The notes under the pieces were generated by a model. It saw nothing but the letters and a program-made list of their open reading frames with translations, did not search any database and had not been told where the DNA came from. From assembly GCF_018080005.1 (NCBI RefSeq), contig NZ_CP073015.1, forward strand, positions 2,756,501 to 2,820,500: a stretch of 64,000 nt of DNA, in the 5' to 3' direction. Shown here in pieces: positions 45,901-54,960 of this stretch. Both the position numbers and the translations under genes were made by a program. The DNA comes from Flavobacterium sp. CS20 (GTDB lineage Bacteria; Bacteroidota; Bacteroidia; Flavobacteriales; Flavobacteriaceae). Within the stretch, counting starts at the first letter, position 1. Each line of letters opens with the position of its first letter.

Positions 45901-46913
45901 TCTGGTGTCAGCTGTATATCGTATTTCGCTTTCTGGTTTCAATCCTTGTTTTTGGTGGAATTGGTTTTTAAGCGACTTGGCATCTTCTATAATCAATTGT
46001 CGATTTTTGTTTCAATCCTTGTTTTTGGTGGAATTGGTTTTTAAGTTTTGATGGAAGGCTTCAAGCTCATAATGGAGGCTTGTTTCAATCCTTGTTTTTG
46101 GTGGAATTGGTTTTTAAGCAGGCACTTCGCCAGTAGTGTCGTCAAATACAGGGAGTTTCAATCCTTGTTTTTGGTGGAATTGGTTTTTAAGTTCGTTTTC
46201 TTTTTCATCCTCTTTTAGCCATTTTCGGTTTCAATCCTTGTTTTTGGTGGAATTGGTTTTTAAGCCTGTGGCATTAGCTTTAACATTTTTAGTTGTAGCG
46301 TTTCAATCCTTGTTTTTGGTGGAATTGGTTTTTAAGAAAAATACAATAAACTTGCATATACGCAAGTTTAGTTTCAATCCTTGTTTTTGGTGGAATTGGT
46401 TTTTAAGTAAATATATTAACTCCATTAGATAACTCAAAACGGTTTCAATCCTTGTTTTTGGTGGAATTGGTTTTTAAGCATTAATTTCAAGGGAATCACC
46501 AGGATGCATAGCTTGTTTCAATCCTTGTTTTTGGTGGAATTGGTTTTTAAGGGAAACATCACGGCAATATAGATTTTTGAAAAAAAGTTTCAATCCTTGT
46601 TTTTGGTGGAATTGGTTTTTAAGATTTCCAATTCATACAAGTGCAGTTGTTTGAACATCGTTTCAATCCTTGTTTTTGGTGGAATTGGTTTTTAAGTCTA
46701 ACGACTATATCTTGAAACACACTAGCAATGCGTTTCAATCCTTGTTTTTGGTGGAATTGGTTTTTAAGGCTATCTGAAACCAATCAACTTGTAGTAGATG
46801 AAAGTTTCAATCCTTGTTTTTGGTGGAATTGGTTTTTAAGTAATTATTGCAGAATGGGCGGGCAAATTGTAGACCTGTTTCAATCCTTGTTTTTGGTGGA
46901 ATTGGTTTTTAAG
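36907..46913 (-). CRISPR. Type I-B CRISPR array, 138 repeats, 137 spacers
   Basis: The plus-strand repeat is 37 bp, starting GTTTCAATCC and ending GGTTTTTAAG. The crRNA strand is minus, because there the repeat ends in GGATTGAAAC, giving the usual ATTGAAAC 5' handle, and because the leader and cas operon lie at the high-coordinate end. I counted 138 repeat starts (36907 to 46877). All look identical, including the two ends. Spacers are 34-37 nt. Newest spacers are expected near 46,900. Spacer 37090-37125 is repeated at 37381-37416. Five consecutive spacers from 43424 recur from 43930. Confidence 0.99.
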
Positions 46914-47106
46914 CCGATTTTTTGCTTGTTGCTTGTTTTTACTATACTTTTCACTGTATTTACCTTTCTTAAAATCATATTTTCTAGTATGTCAAAGAAC
47001 TTAATTTGTTGTTTTTTTGATGTTGTTCCGTATTCTAAACTGACTTTTATCGTTGACATTACACTGTATTTTTATTGGCTTTAAAATAAATTTGTCCTCG
47101 GAAAAC
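46914..47106 (-). promoter_or_regulatory. CRISPR leader
   Basis: 193 bp of AT-rich noncoding DNA between the last repeat and the cas4 stop. It lies at the end facing the cas operon, where a leader belongs for a minus-strand array. A TTGACA-like motif lies on the minus strand inside it (about 46,999-47,005), but no full Bacteroidota promoter is convincing. Confidence 0.75.
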
Positions 47107-47682
47107 TTATTTAATGCAAATATTTCTATAAGTGCAATTTAAACATCTTTTTTTATAACTTGTTGCTCTTGGAAATTTATTTTTACTTATGATGTCAGTC
47201 ATTGCTTTCATACTGTCTTGTATTTTTTGTTTATCTTTTTTTGAGACTTCTACTTCAATAAGTTTATGCTGACTTCTTATATAGACCAAGAAACCTTTAT
47301 TAACTTTTGACTTAAAATTTTTTTCTATTAAAACGGCATAACAAAATAGCTGTTGCTTATAGGTTTCATACACTTTGTCTTTCCAATGAGCAAATTTATA
47401 ATCTAATGGAGCAAAATTTCCGTCGTTCAATTCTAAAACCTCATCAACTTTGCCTCTTAAGCCTTCAATACCGAGATATTGGTCAAGGCACTTGTTTTTC
47501 ACTCCTATTTTCTTTCTTAGATATGCTTTATTTTGTTCTAGTTTTTTGTTGTGTATTTCTCTTCCTCTTTGAACTTTGTAAAATTTATCTTCCTGCTGTG
47601 GAATGCGTAACACATACTCAAAATAGGTGTATCTTGGGCAATATAGATATTCAATGATTTGTGATGGATAAAAGCTTAGCAT
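47107..47682 (-). CDS. cas4: CRISPR-associated exonuclease Cas4
   Basis: Cas4 trims prespacers and helps choose PAM-proper ends during adaptation. The 191 residues have the first Fe-S cysteine (IEYLYCPRY), the RecB-nuclease motifs GLRGKVDEVLEL and LDYKFAHW, QLFCYAVLIE, and the C-terminal cysteine cluster RCLNCTYRNIC. ATG overlaps the cas2 stop (TAATG). Being last, after cas2, is a less common order. Confidence 0.92.
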   Translation of the reverse strand: MLSFYPSQIIEYLYCPRYTYFEYVLRIPQQEDKFYKVQRGREIHNKKLEQNKAYLRKKIGVKNKCLDQYLGIEGLRGKVDEVLELNDGNFAPLDYKFAHWKDKVYETYKQQLFCYAVLIEKNFKSKVNKGFLVYIRSQHKLIEVEVSKKDKQKIQDSMKAMTDIISKNKFPRATSYKKRCLNCTYRNICIK

Positions 47683-47972
47683 TAGAAAAAAAGAGATTTA
47701 ATTTCGTCGGTCACCAGTTTATCGTCAAAGGCTTGTCCTAACATACTACATTCTTTAAGCTGTTCTTTGTTCATTCTGAAAATATATACTTTATCGGTAT
47801 CTTCATTAATAACTTTTTCTATTTGTAGTTCTAATGTGTCTTTTTCATTGGCATTCATAGTCCCAAGAAAACATGAGTATTGCACTCGATATAGTCCTGA
47901 TTTAAGACAAGCTTTGGATACAAAATTTCTTGCACCGTCGTTTTTTATGTCGTATAAAACCCAGATAATCAT
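47682..47972 (-). CDS. cas2: CRISPR-associated Cas2
   Basis: 96 residues: WVLYDIKNDGARNFVSKACLKSGLYRVQYSCFLG, the ferredoxin-like Cas2 fold with the conserved first-strand Asp, then VYIFRMNKEQL. With Cas1 it forms the spacer integrase. A 135-bp gap separates it from the end of the restored cas1 frame. Confidence 0.95.
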   Translation of the reverse strand: MIIWVLYDIKNDGARNFVSKACLKSGLYRVQYSCFLGTMNANEKDTLELQIEKVINEDTDKVYIFRMNKEQLKECSMLGQAFDDKLVTDEIKSLFF

Positions 47973-48106
47973 GTTGTTTTGTTTTTATAAGTTTCAATGT
48001 GAATGGCTGAATGAAATTATTCTAAATAGCAAAAAACATTCAAACATTCTACCATTCTACTATTCAAGCATTCTCTTACTCATACATTTCAAAACTCTCT
48101 TAGTAT

Positions 48107-49098
48107 CTACTCAATCAAGGTATTTGCAAACCGATGTGCATCTAACTGCATAGCGTTCATTCTGGTTTGCAATCTGCCTTTATATCTTATTTTATCACTA
48201 TCGATATAATCTAAAAAAGGTCCAACAAAAAAGCTTTGCCATCTTCGTTTAGTGAAATACCAGCTTTGAACGTGTCGAAATAGCTTTTGTTGATTTTCTT
48301 TCCTGTAAAAAGCCTAAATATAAAGCGTTCTGCGTGAATGCGATAGGATTCGATATAATCAAAAACTAGGCTTTTTGAGTTGTAATCGTCTCTGTGCATA
48401 AAACCGATGTATGGATCTAATCCTGCCAACATTAATGCCCGTTCGGTTCGGCTGTACAAAATTCCATAGCCATAATTTAGCATTGCATTAAATTCATCTT
48501 GAGCGGGTCTGAAACTTCTTCCTTTAAAGGTAAAATCATTTGGCATACATTTGGAAAGTGCATCAAAATATTGTCGCCCAGCAGAACCTTCCCAACCTCG
48601 GAATGATTCGGCTATATCATTGACATTTTCTGCTTTTTTTTGTTGAATTTTTTGACGGTATTCTAAAATATTTTCAATGGCGTTATTGAGTTCTTGATGC
48701 AATTTTTTACGATGCTTTTTTAAATCTTGTAAAAAATCGGCTTGATTTTCAAGTTTTTGGCTTAACCAATTTTTTACCCATTTTAAGCCTTCTTGATTTA
48801 AAGATGCTTCAAGTTGTTTTTTTCTAATCTTTGAAGTGCTACCGAGTTTGCTGTGCCAAAACCTGCCCATAGGATGACCGTTGTTTTCTACAATCACAAT
48901 ATCAATATTGTGTTTCAGAGCTAATGCAATAGCATCGGTAGATAGTGCCGCTCCTTTTGAAATCACAAAAGATGTAATTTTGTGGGCTGCAATGTGATTG
49001 ATTTTTACAGGTTTGGTTTTGTCTTCACGAATCTTTATTTCAAACATCTCGTCTTTGACGTGAAGATAAGTGCCGTATGTGTTGATAAATATTTGCAT
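48107..49098 (-). pseudogene. cas1: CRISPR integrase Cas1, frameshifted near its C-terminus
   Basis: The open frame (48211-49098, 295 residues) has the catalytic set: E in FRGWEGSAGRQYF, H in YIGFMHRDD, D in LVFDYIES. It stops at TAG after FLLDLF. In the next frame the coding continues at once (FLDYIDSDKIRYKGRLQTRMN..LIE) to TAG at 48107-48109, the normal Cas1 tail. Adding one T to the T6 run (A6 on the plus strand, 48213-48218) restores 330 residues. It could be true mutation, a sequencing error or slippage-based switching. The active-site residues precede the break, but the lost helices contribute to the fold. Confidence 0.85.
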
Positions 49099-49781
49099 TA
49101 TTGTTTTTGAATTGTTCCAAAACCCCTCGAAACGGACTTGCCTAAGCCTATGTCATCTGGAAGTAAAGCGTTTAAAATAAAACTACCCGTAAATGCCAAC
49201 ATACTTTTATCTTTAAACTTGGTTTGTTTTTGTTTTACATCTAATTTTGTCATCAATCTTTCATTTGGTTTTAATTCAACGCCGATGTTTCTAAACAGGC
49301 TTAAAACATGACCGATTACAATACGTTTGAGCATGTCTTCCTTTTCGGTTTCGGTTTTAAATGCTATGTATTTTTGATGATTGTTTTGGTTAAGTGCAAG
49401 CCAAAGGGTTTTAAATTTGTATTCATTTAAATCTTTTGTAAATCCAACTTCATAAGCCTGATTGCTGATATTTTTAGAATGGATGACATAATTTTTGCCA
49501 TCTATGTCTAATTGATTGATTTTTAAAAACAATTGGGTTAGCAATTCACCGCCTTCATTTATACCGACCAAAATAGGGGTTTTGTCAATGACTTTATACT
49601 GCACTAAAGGATAGCGATAACGTAAACTGCCATCTTCATAATGGTTGCTTAGCAGTGGTGAATGTTCTTTAAATAAGAGCCCAAAATATCCGCGTAATTT
49701 GTGAGCATCTCTGGTTCTTAATTCTATTTCAGGAAATTGAACTTTGCAAATTTGGATGTTTTGGGTAGAAACTTCTGACAT
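49098..49781 (-). CDS. cas6: CRISPR endoribonuclease Cas6 (Cas6b type)
   Basis: 227 residues. Cas6 cuts the array transcript in each repeat to leave the ATTGAAAC handle. The RAMP fold is suggested by two ferredoxin-like halves and the C-terminal glycine-rich loop GLGKSVSRGFGTI. A His near residue 48 (NHYEDG) or 136 may be catalytic. It is closer to the Bacteroidota/archaeal Cas6b family than to classic TIGR01877. It ends where cas1 begins. Confidence 0.85.
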   Translation of the reverse strand: MSEVSTQNIQICKVQFPEIELRTRDAHKLRGYFGLLFKEHSPLLSNHYEDGSLRYRYPLVQYKVIDKTPILVGINEGGELLTQLFLKINQLDIDGKNYVIHSKNISNQAYEVGFTKDLNEYKFKTLWLALNQNNHQKYIAFKTETEKEDMLKRIVIGHVLSLFRNIGVELKPNERLMTKLDVKQKQTKFKDKSMLAFTGSFILNALLPDDIGLGKSVSRGFGTIQKQ

Positions 49782-49783
49782 CT

Positions 49784-50152
49784 TTAAATTTCAAGTGGGT
49801 TAACTAAATCTAATTTTTCAATATGTTGAAAATCTTTTGTGTTAGCAGTAGATAGAGGCAATTTATGGTTTATGGCAATGGTTGCGATGATGGCATCACC
49901 TATGCTCATTGATTTTTGCTTTCTAAATTCAATAGCCAGGTTAATAATCGTTTTAGAAACAGGTAAGCATTGAATATTCTTGAAAAATTGTTCTAACAAT
50001 TTTTCCTCTTGTGATCGTAGTTTATGATATCCAAAAACTTCTAGTCTTGTAATTTCGGATACTAATAATGTAGTATTTTCTATTTGTGAGATGTCAAACT
50101 TTCCATTTGCAACACCAATGATAATATTAGAATCCAAGAGTAATTTATTCAT
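49784..50152 (-). CDS. PIN-domain toxin (VapC-like) inside the cas operon
   Basis: 122 residues from ATG 50152, which overlaps the antitoxin stop (GATGAATAA); a TTG at 50161 is less likely. PIN acidic residues are in place: D in LLLDSNIII, E in ITRLEVFGY, D in SIGDAIIATIA, and D in TANTKDFQHI. VapC toxins cut tRNA or rRNA. The gene ends 2 bp before cas6, so it is embedded in the operon between cas3 and cas6. Confidence 0.85.
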   Translation of the reverse strand: MNKLLLDSNIIIGVANGKFDISQIENTTLLVSEITRLEVFGYHKLRSQEEKLLEQFFKNIQCLPVSKTIINLAIEFRKQKSMSIGDAIIATIAINHKLPLSTANTKDFQHIEKLDLVNPLEI

Positions 50153-50378
50153 CTCTAACAATGTTACGATCTTTACGCTGTTCTTTTTGCCAAGCTATTG
50201 GGTCTTTGATGTCTTTAAAAGTCCCCATTTTTCTTAATTCTTTGAGAGCCTCAATGGTCGCTTCTTTCTTTTTTTCTTTTAGTAGCTGTTTCTTTGAGAT
50301 TGTTAACCCTAAACTTTTAGCTAAATCCTCAACTTGCTGTAGTCGTTTTTTATCTTTTCCTGAAATGGTGATTTGCAT
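50145..50378 (-). CDS. Antitoxin partner of the PIN toxin
   Basis: 77 residues. The start resembles a short DNA-binding arm (MQITISGKDKKRLQQVEDLAKSL) and the tail an acidic/basic toxin-binding helix (DPIAWQKEQRKDRNIVRDE). Overlap with the PIN gene is the usual VapBC coupling. It follows cas3 after a 41-bp gap that could hold its own promoter, which I cannot see clearly. Confidence 0.75.
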   Translation of the reverse strand: MQITISGKDKKRLQQVEDLAKSLGLTISKKQLLKEKKKEATIEALKELRKMGTFKDIKDPIAWQKEQRKDRNIVRDE

Positions 50379-50419
50379 GGTGTTTTATGTTTTAAAGATG
50401 GGTAAAAATTTGTAAGTTT

Positions 50420-52825
50420 TTAAAATGTTAAAATATCAATTTCTTCATAGATATATCCCTCTTTATTTAAGCTAAAATCTGAATTACAATTATATATAGG
50501 CTTCGACTGATTATCAACATCAATAAAGTAAAATCCAAATTTCGGTTCTATAGGAAGACCAATATCCTGAGCATCAAAAGGGATATTGATATTTATTACA
50601 AAATCATAAAATTTTGCCTTTATTTCTGAGAATTGTTTTTTCTTTTCAAACGGATTTAAGGCAAAATTTTCTTTTATCTGTATAAATTTTCTCCAAACTG
50701 CTTTAGCTTCCTTATTAAGACCAATAAAAATCGATTCTGATTTTGTGTTTTCTATGAGTTGAAAATTTCCTGTTTCCTCAAAGTTGAGAGCTAACAAGCT
50801 CTTTAAAAATCTATTTTCTGAATAAATAGAGAGATCTTTAACTTGCTCAAAGTATTTTTGAATTAGCAGTAAATATTCATTCTCTTGAATATTCTCAAAC
50901 TCTTTTAAAACATTCTCTGTTTTCTTAATTAAATCAGCACCATAAATGAAACTAGTTACTTTTTCTAATTCTTCAATTTTATAAAGATATACTTCACTCA
51001 CTCCTTCTTTTTCATCGTATCTATTAGCTCTCCCTGTCGCTTGAATGATTGAATCTAATGGAGCTAAAGCTCTAAAAACAGTATCGACAGAAATATCAAC
51101 TCCAGCTTCGACAAGTTGAGTGCTTACAATTATTTGACGTTTTGATTTATTCTTTGATTTTATTTTTTGAATGACTTTTTTTCTTTCAAATGGAGTAATA
51201 AGTGTTGTAAGGTAAAAGAGCTCATTTTTCTCGCCATCAAAGCTCACACTAATGGTTCGATAAGTTTCTAAAGTTATCTTTTTAGTATTCAATATGATCA
51301 AAATATCCTTATTGGGATTATTAATAGCATAGTTTGCAATTGTTTCAGTAAAATTCTCAAATGAAATGGATTCTTTTGTTTTATTAATAAGTTTTGTGCG
51401 GTTAAAAAAAGAGAAATAATTTTGGTAATTTTCTACGAGCTCTATAATTTCTTCTTGAGGTCTAAAAATTAAAGGTTGAGTTGCAGACATTAAAATGATA
51501 TAGCAATTTAAATGTTCTGCAATAGAAAAAAAAGATTGTCGGATTACTTCCCAAAGTGAATGTGGTATTTGTTGAACTTCATCTAAGATAATCACAGAAT
51601 TAGATAATGAGGAAAATTTAAGAAGTTTCGTTTTGTTGTTTGTAATCAAACATTCTATAAGTTGTACAAATGTTGTAACTACAACAGAACTCTGCCAAGT
51701 TTCAATTAGATATTGACTTTCTTCAGATTCTCTTACTACATCTTCACTCTCTTTATATTTGGGTTCAGCTAAGTGATGATGTTTTAGGAGTAATGTATTT
51801 TCAGGGTCATTGAAAACTTCTTGATATACTTCATAATTTTGATCAATAATACTAGTAAAAGGTATTGCTATTATAATTTTACCATCTGTTAATTCTGCTA
51901 ATTCTTTTAGTTTTAAGGAAGCCCCAAGCGAAGTTAGTGTTTTTCCTAAACCAGTTGGTAATGTTATTGAGTAGAAATGTTGAGAAGGTCTAAAACTTCT
52001 TTCCAGCGTCTTTAAAACAGAATAATAGGCTTTGTTTTTAAGATTATTAATTTTAGATGAAGTCTTATTAAAACCTTTATCATGTCTATATTTCGTTAGA
52101 TAATTTAATGCAACTTGTTTTATTTTTGGTAACCCACCTTCTAATATCACATCAGATTTATCAGAAAATAACAATGTTCCAAACATCCATAAAAAGAGAT
52201 AATATGTCTCTGATTTTTTAGAATTTTCCCATTTTTTTTGAAAGTTTAATTTGTAAAACTCAATTAATTCGAAACGTGTTGCTTTAGAGAATTCTCCTTC
52301 TTCAAACCAATTTATAAAGTCAATCCAATCAATTGAGTTATCTAAGTGTTTATTTCCTTCCTGAATAATAGACTGAATTGCTTTTGCATCGATAGACTTA
52401 AATTGAGTTTCTAAATCTTCTTTGAAATTGTCGATACCAACTTCACTGATAAAATTTCCAAGATTGCCATGATGACGTCTAACAACTATTAAACAAATTG
52501 TAGATAATAAAAATACATAATCTGCTCCAAAACCTCTGCTTTTTAAATATTTTTGAGCAACGTAAAAAACAAAAACTGCCGATGGGAGAGAGTGATTTTT
52601 TAAACTATTATGTTCACCATCTGGATTTCTCAAATATTTTTGAAAAAATGATGTAGCTTTTCCTAAATCATGATAGAATCCACAAATATAGAGTAATTTT
52701 TCTTTCACTTCTTTATCCAAATCAAAATCAGTCTTACTTTTTTTGGCTATATTTAAACAGTTCTTAGAAACTTCTCTAAGATGTTTGATTAACGGTACTC
52801 CAGGGTGTGATTCTATTGTCATCAT
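50420..52825 (-). CDS. cas3: CRISPR nuclease-helicase Cas3
   Basis: 801 residues. HD nuclease domain first: HPGVPLIKHLREVSKN, GFYHDLGKATSFF, and RRHHGNL. Then the SF2 helicase: TLPTGLGKTLTSLG (Walker A), ILDEVQQIP (DExx), LMSATQP, and VSTQLVEAGVDISVD and QATGRANR (motifs V and VI). It degrades DNA marked by Cascade. It overlaps the cas5 stop by 4 bp. Confidence 0.96.
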   Translation of the reverse strand: MMTIESHPGVPLIKHLREVSKNCLNIAKKSKTDFDLDKEVKEKLLYICGFYHDLGKATSFFQKYLRNPDGEHNSLKNHSLPSAVFVFYVAQKYLKSRGFGADYVFLLSTICLIVVRRHHGNLGNFISEVGIDNFKEDLETQFKSIDAKAIQSIIQEGNKHLDNSIDWIDFINWFEEGEFSKATRFELIEFYKLNFQKKWENSKKSETYYLFLWMFGTLLFSDKSDVILEGGLPKIKQVALNYLTKYRHDKGFNKTSSKINNLKNKAYYSVLKTLERSFRPSQHFYSITLPTGLGKTLTSLGASLKLKELAELTDGKIIIAIPFTSIIDQNYEVYQEVFNDPENTLLLKHHHLAEPKYKESEDVVRESEESQYLIETWQSSVVVTTFVQLIECLITNNKTKLLKFSSLSNSVIILDEVQQIPHSLWEVIRQSFFSIAEHLNCYIILMSATQPLIFRPQEEIIELVENYQNYFSFFNRTKLINKTKESISFENFTETIANYAINNPNKDILIILNTKKITLETYRTISVSFDGEKNELFYLTTLITPFERKKVIQKIKSKNKSKRQIIVSTQLVEAGVDISVDTVFRALAPLDSIIQATGRANRYDEKEGVSEVYLYKIEELEKVTSFIYGADLIKKTENVLKEFENIQENEYLLLIQKYFEQVKDLSIYSENRFLKSLLALNFEETGNFQLIENTKSESIFIGLNKEAKAVWRKFIQIKENFALNPFEKKKQFSEIKAKFYDFVININIPFDAQDIGLPIEPKFGFYFIDVDNQSKPIYNCNSDFSLNKEGYIYEEIDILTF

Positions 52826-53601
52826 ATAAATTGAATATTACCTTCATCTTCAATTGAAAAAGATTTATTGTTAGGTAAAGCCCTTACGCAATCACCATTC
52901 ATCTCTACCAAAACTTCACCGTAACGTTTTATTGTTCTATCAATTTGCATATCCAGCGGAAAGGTTTCAACCTGAAAAGTTCTTTCTTTAATAAAATCAA
53001 TATCAATGGGAGCTTTTTCCGATTGTACTTCCGAAAGATTAATAGCGGTATTAAAATCAGTATAACCCGTTTTAGAGATTTCAATTAACTCTTTTTCTGC
53101 CACAAACTCAATGTTGGCTGTCATTTGACTAATTCCTAAATAAGGATTAAAATGAAAATTTTTGTTTTTCAAGCGTTCAATTAATTCATTTTTTAGTGGA
53201 TGTTCCCAGCTCAAATAAACTCTAAACTTCGGGTCTTTTAAAATTTCATATTCTATTTGTGTTCTACCATGCTCATTTTTTTTATTTTCTATATTGAAAT
53301 AAGCATTATCAGATTTCGTATTGAGAAGATTAAAGCCAATATTGACTTTCTTTATTTCTGAAAGAGGTCTAATTGCGAGAAAAGCATTTTTATTGGAGAA
53401 AACTTCTCTTAAATGCTCTTTTTTTTCTCTTATTTTATTTTGAGAATCTTCTCTTTCTATACCTAAAACTGCACCAAGAAGCCCAAAAACAGCTGATGGT
53501 GTTGGTATGCTATAGGTAAGTGGAGAAGTAGTGGTGTTGAATTTTCTAAAATGACCATATTCCCCATAAACGTCAAATATGAGGGTTGTTTTAGAATTCA
53601 T
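52822..53601 (-). CDS. cas5: Cas5 (type I-B Cascade subunit)
   Basis: 259 residues with the Cas5 N-terminal RAMP signature: FDVYGEYGHFRKFNTTTSPLTY, then PTPSAVFGLLGAVLGI. It caps the crRNA 5' handle in Cascade. Overlaps cas7 by 11 bp and cas3 by 4 bp. Confidence 0.93.
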   Translation of the reverse strand: MNSKTTLIFDVYGEYGHFRKFNTTTSPLTYSIPTPSAVFGLLGAVLGIEREDSQNKIREKKEHLREVFSNKNAFLAIRPLSEIKKVNIGFNLLNTKSDNAYFNIENKKNEHGRTQIEYEILKDPKFRVYLSWEHPLKNELIERLKNKNFHFNPYLGISQMTANIEFVAEKELIEISKTGYTDFNTAINLSEVQSEKAPIDIDFIKERTFQVETFPLDMQIDRTIKRYGEVLVEMNGDCVRALPNNKSFSIEDEGNIQFI

Positions 53602-54508
53602 CTACTTGGTATGTCTTATTTTCTAGGTTGTATTTCTTTCCTTCATTTAAAAATTCCAATCGACTATCAACTTTAACTTCAATGGATTCTATTTTATCTT
53701 TTTGAGCTTTTATTTCTTTAAGAAGTCCAGTTAGGTCAATTTTATAGTCATCTGTATTTCTAATTTGTAAATCACTTTTATCTGATTCTATTTTTAAGCG
53801 CTGTCTCAAACCTCCTATGTAATATGGTTCATTATAATTCACAGTAAAAAGAAACAAGGGATTTTGTCCAAATTTTGATCGAGAAATTAGATTTTTAGTA
53901 CCGTTCCATATCCCTTCCAATAATAGCTCGCGATCATTGTTGGTCATTTTTGTGTATGTAGCGACTTTTTCATTTATAATTCCATTAAAACCAATAAGTG
54001 CATAAGGGACTTTATATTCTGTCCTAAATGTAGTTTGTTTCTTTTTATCACCAGATGCAAAAGCTCCCGTTCCTTGTTCAGTAATAATTTCTGTTTGATG
54101 CAATGATTTACCCATTTGAAATTGGACTGGACCAGTAAAAGTAAAAGTGTCTTTTTTTATTGGTAATACTCCGCCAAAAACACGAACATCAATACAAGTC
54201 TCTAAAACCTTATCACTACTTTCTTTAAACAATTCAGCTCTTCTTGAGCCAGATGCTATATATTCTTCATTTCCATCTGAATACTTTGTTTCACGTACAA
54301 AAATATCTTTATTATTAGAGCCATTATAGCCCTTATATTCAAACCAATAATCTCTAATTGTTCTCTTTAACCTAACATCTGAGACAAGGACTTTATTTTC
54401 TTCATTGTCAAAACGAGGTCGGTTTTCGTTTAAAGGGTCTCCATTGGGGTTAGCATTTTCTATTTCAAATAGAAATAAAATTTCTGAACGGTTTTTAATT
54501 TCTTCCAT
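53591..54508 (-). CDS. cas7: Cas7 (Csh2-type Cascade backbone)
   Basis: 305 residues: LFLFEIENANPNGDPLNENRPR, the hallmark start of Cas7/Csh2, then VSDVRLKRTIRDYW, RVFGGVLP and TGPVQFQMGKSLH. It polymerises along the crRNA spacer. It lies 21 bp after the small-subunit gene. Confidence 0.95.
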   Translation of the reverse strand: MEEIKNRSEILFLFEIENANPNGDPLNENRPRFDNEENKVLVSDVRLKRTIRDYWFEYKGYNGSNNKDIFVRETKYSDGNEEYIASGSRRAELFKESSDKVLETCIDVRVFGGVLPIKKDTFTFTGPVQFQMGKSLHQTEIITEQGTGAFASGDKKKQTTFRTEYKVPYALIGFNGIINEKVATYTKMTNNDRELLLEGIWNGTKNLISRSKFGQNPLFLFTVNYNEPYYIGGLRQRLKIESDKSDLQIRNTDDYKIDLTGLLKEIKAQKDKIESIEVKVDSRLEFLNEGKKYNLENKTYQVDEF

Positions 54509-54529
54509 GTTTTTAGATTTTGATTGTCT

Positions 54530-54949
54530 TTATGATTTAAATTTTCTTCCTAATTCGAGTCCGCAAACAAAATTGAATGAGATTTCTTGATTAGACATCT
54601 TTTTAATTTGGTTTTTATTGACCATTAGTTTTTCTGCAATAAATTCTCTGAGTTCTTTATATGTATTTTGATAGGAATATTGATTCACTTTTTCCACTGC
54701 TTCTTTATAAATCCTTTCAACATCTTTAGCAGATAACTGAAGCCCTTTAAGCTTTTTTTCAAATGGTGTACTATTTAAATTAGCTTGTTGCATACTAAAA
54801 ACTAAATGAACTAATACACCTAGTCCAAAAATTCCAGTTGAAGCCTCATTATTTACAAAATTTGAATTTTCTGTGATAAAGCTTTTAAGCTTATCAAAAT
54901 CAAAAGAAACTTTGTTGATGATTTCTTTTTTTTCTTCTTCGGTTACCAT
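54530..54949 (-). CDS. cas11: Stand-alone Cascade small subunit (Cas11b-like)
   Basis: 139 residues, nearly all helix, no signal peptide: IFGLGVLVHLVFSMQQ, then FEKKLKGLQLSAKDVERIY, ending ISFNFVCGLELGRKFKS. Similar sequence normally forms the C-terminal end of Cas8b/Csh1 (TM1802-type), where Cas11b is made from an internal start. Here it is a separate gene 11 bp after cas8b and in another frame, with a stop upstream in its own frame, so it is not a simple frameshift break. Function is inferred from position and resemblance. Confidence 0.75.
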   Translation of the reverse strand: MVTEEEKKEIINKVSFDFDKLKSFITENSNFVNNEASTGIFGLGVLVHLVFSMQQANLNSTPFEKKLKGLQLSAKDVERIYKEAVEKVNQYSYQNTYKELREFIAEKLMVNKNQIKKMSNQEISFNFVCGLELGRKFKS

Positions 54950-54960
54950 AATTTTAAATT

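Noticed and set aside
36949-47084. Many plus-strand open frames of 63-118 residues with repeated NPCFWWNWFL or QSLFLVELVFK
   Set aside because: They are translations of the CRISPR repeat and spacers, not genes.
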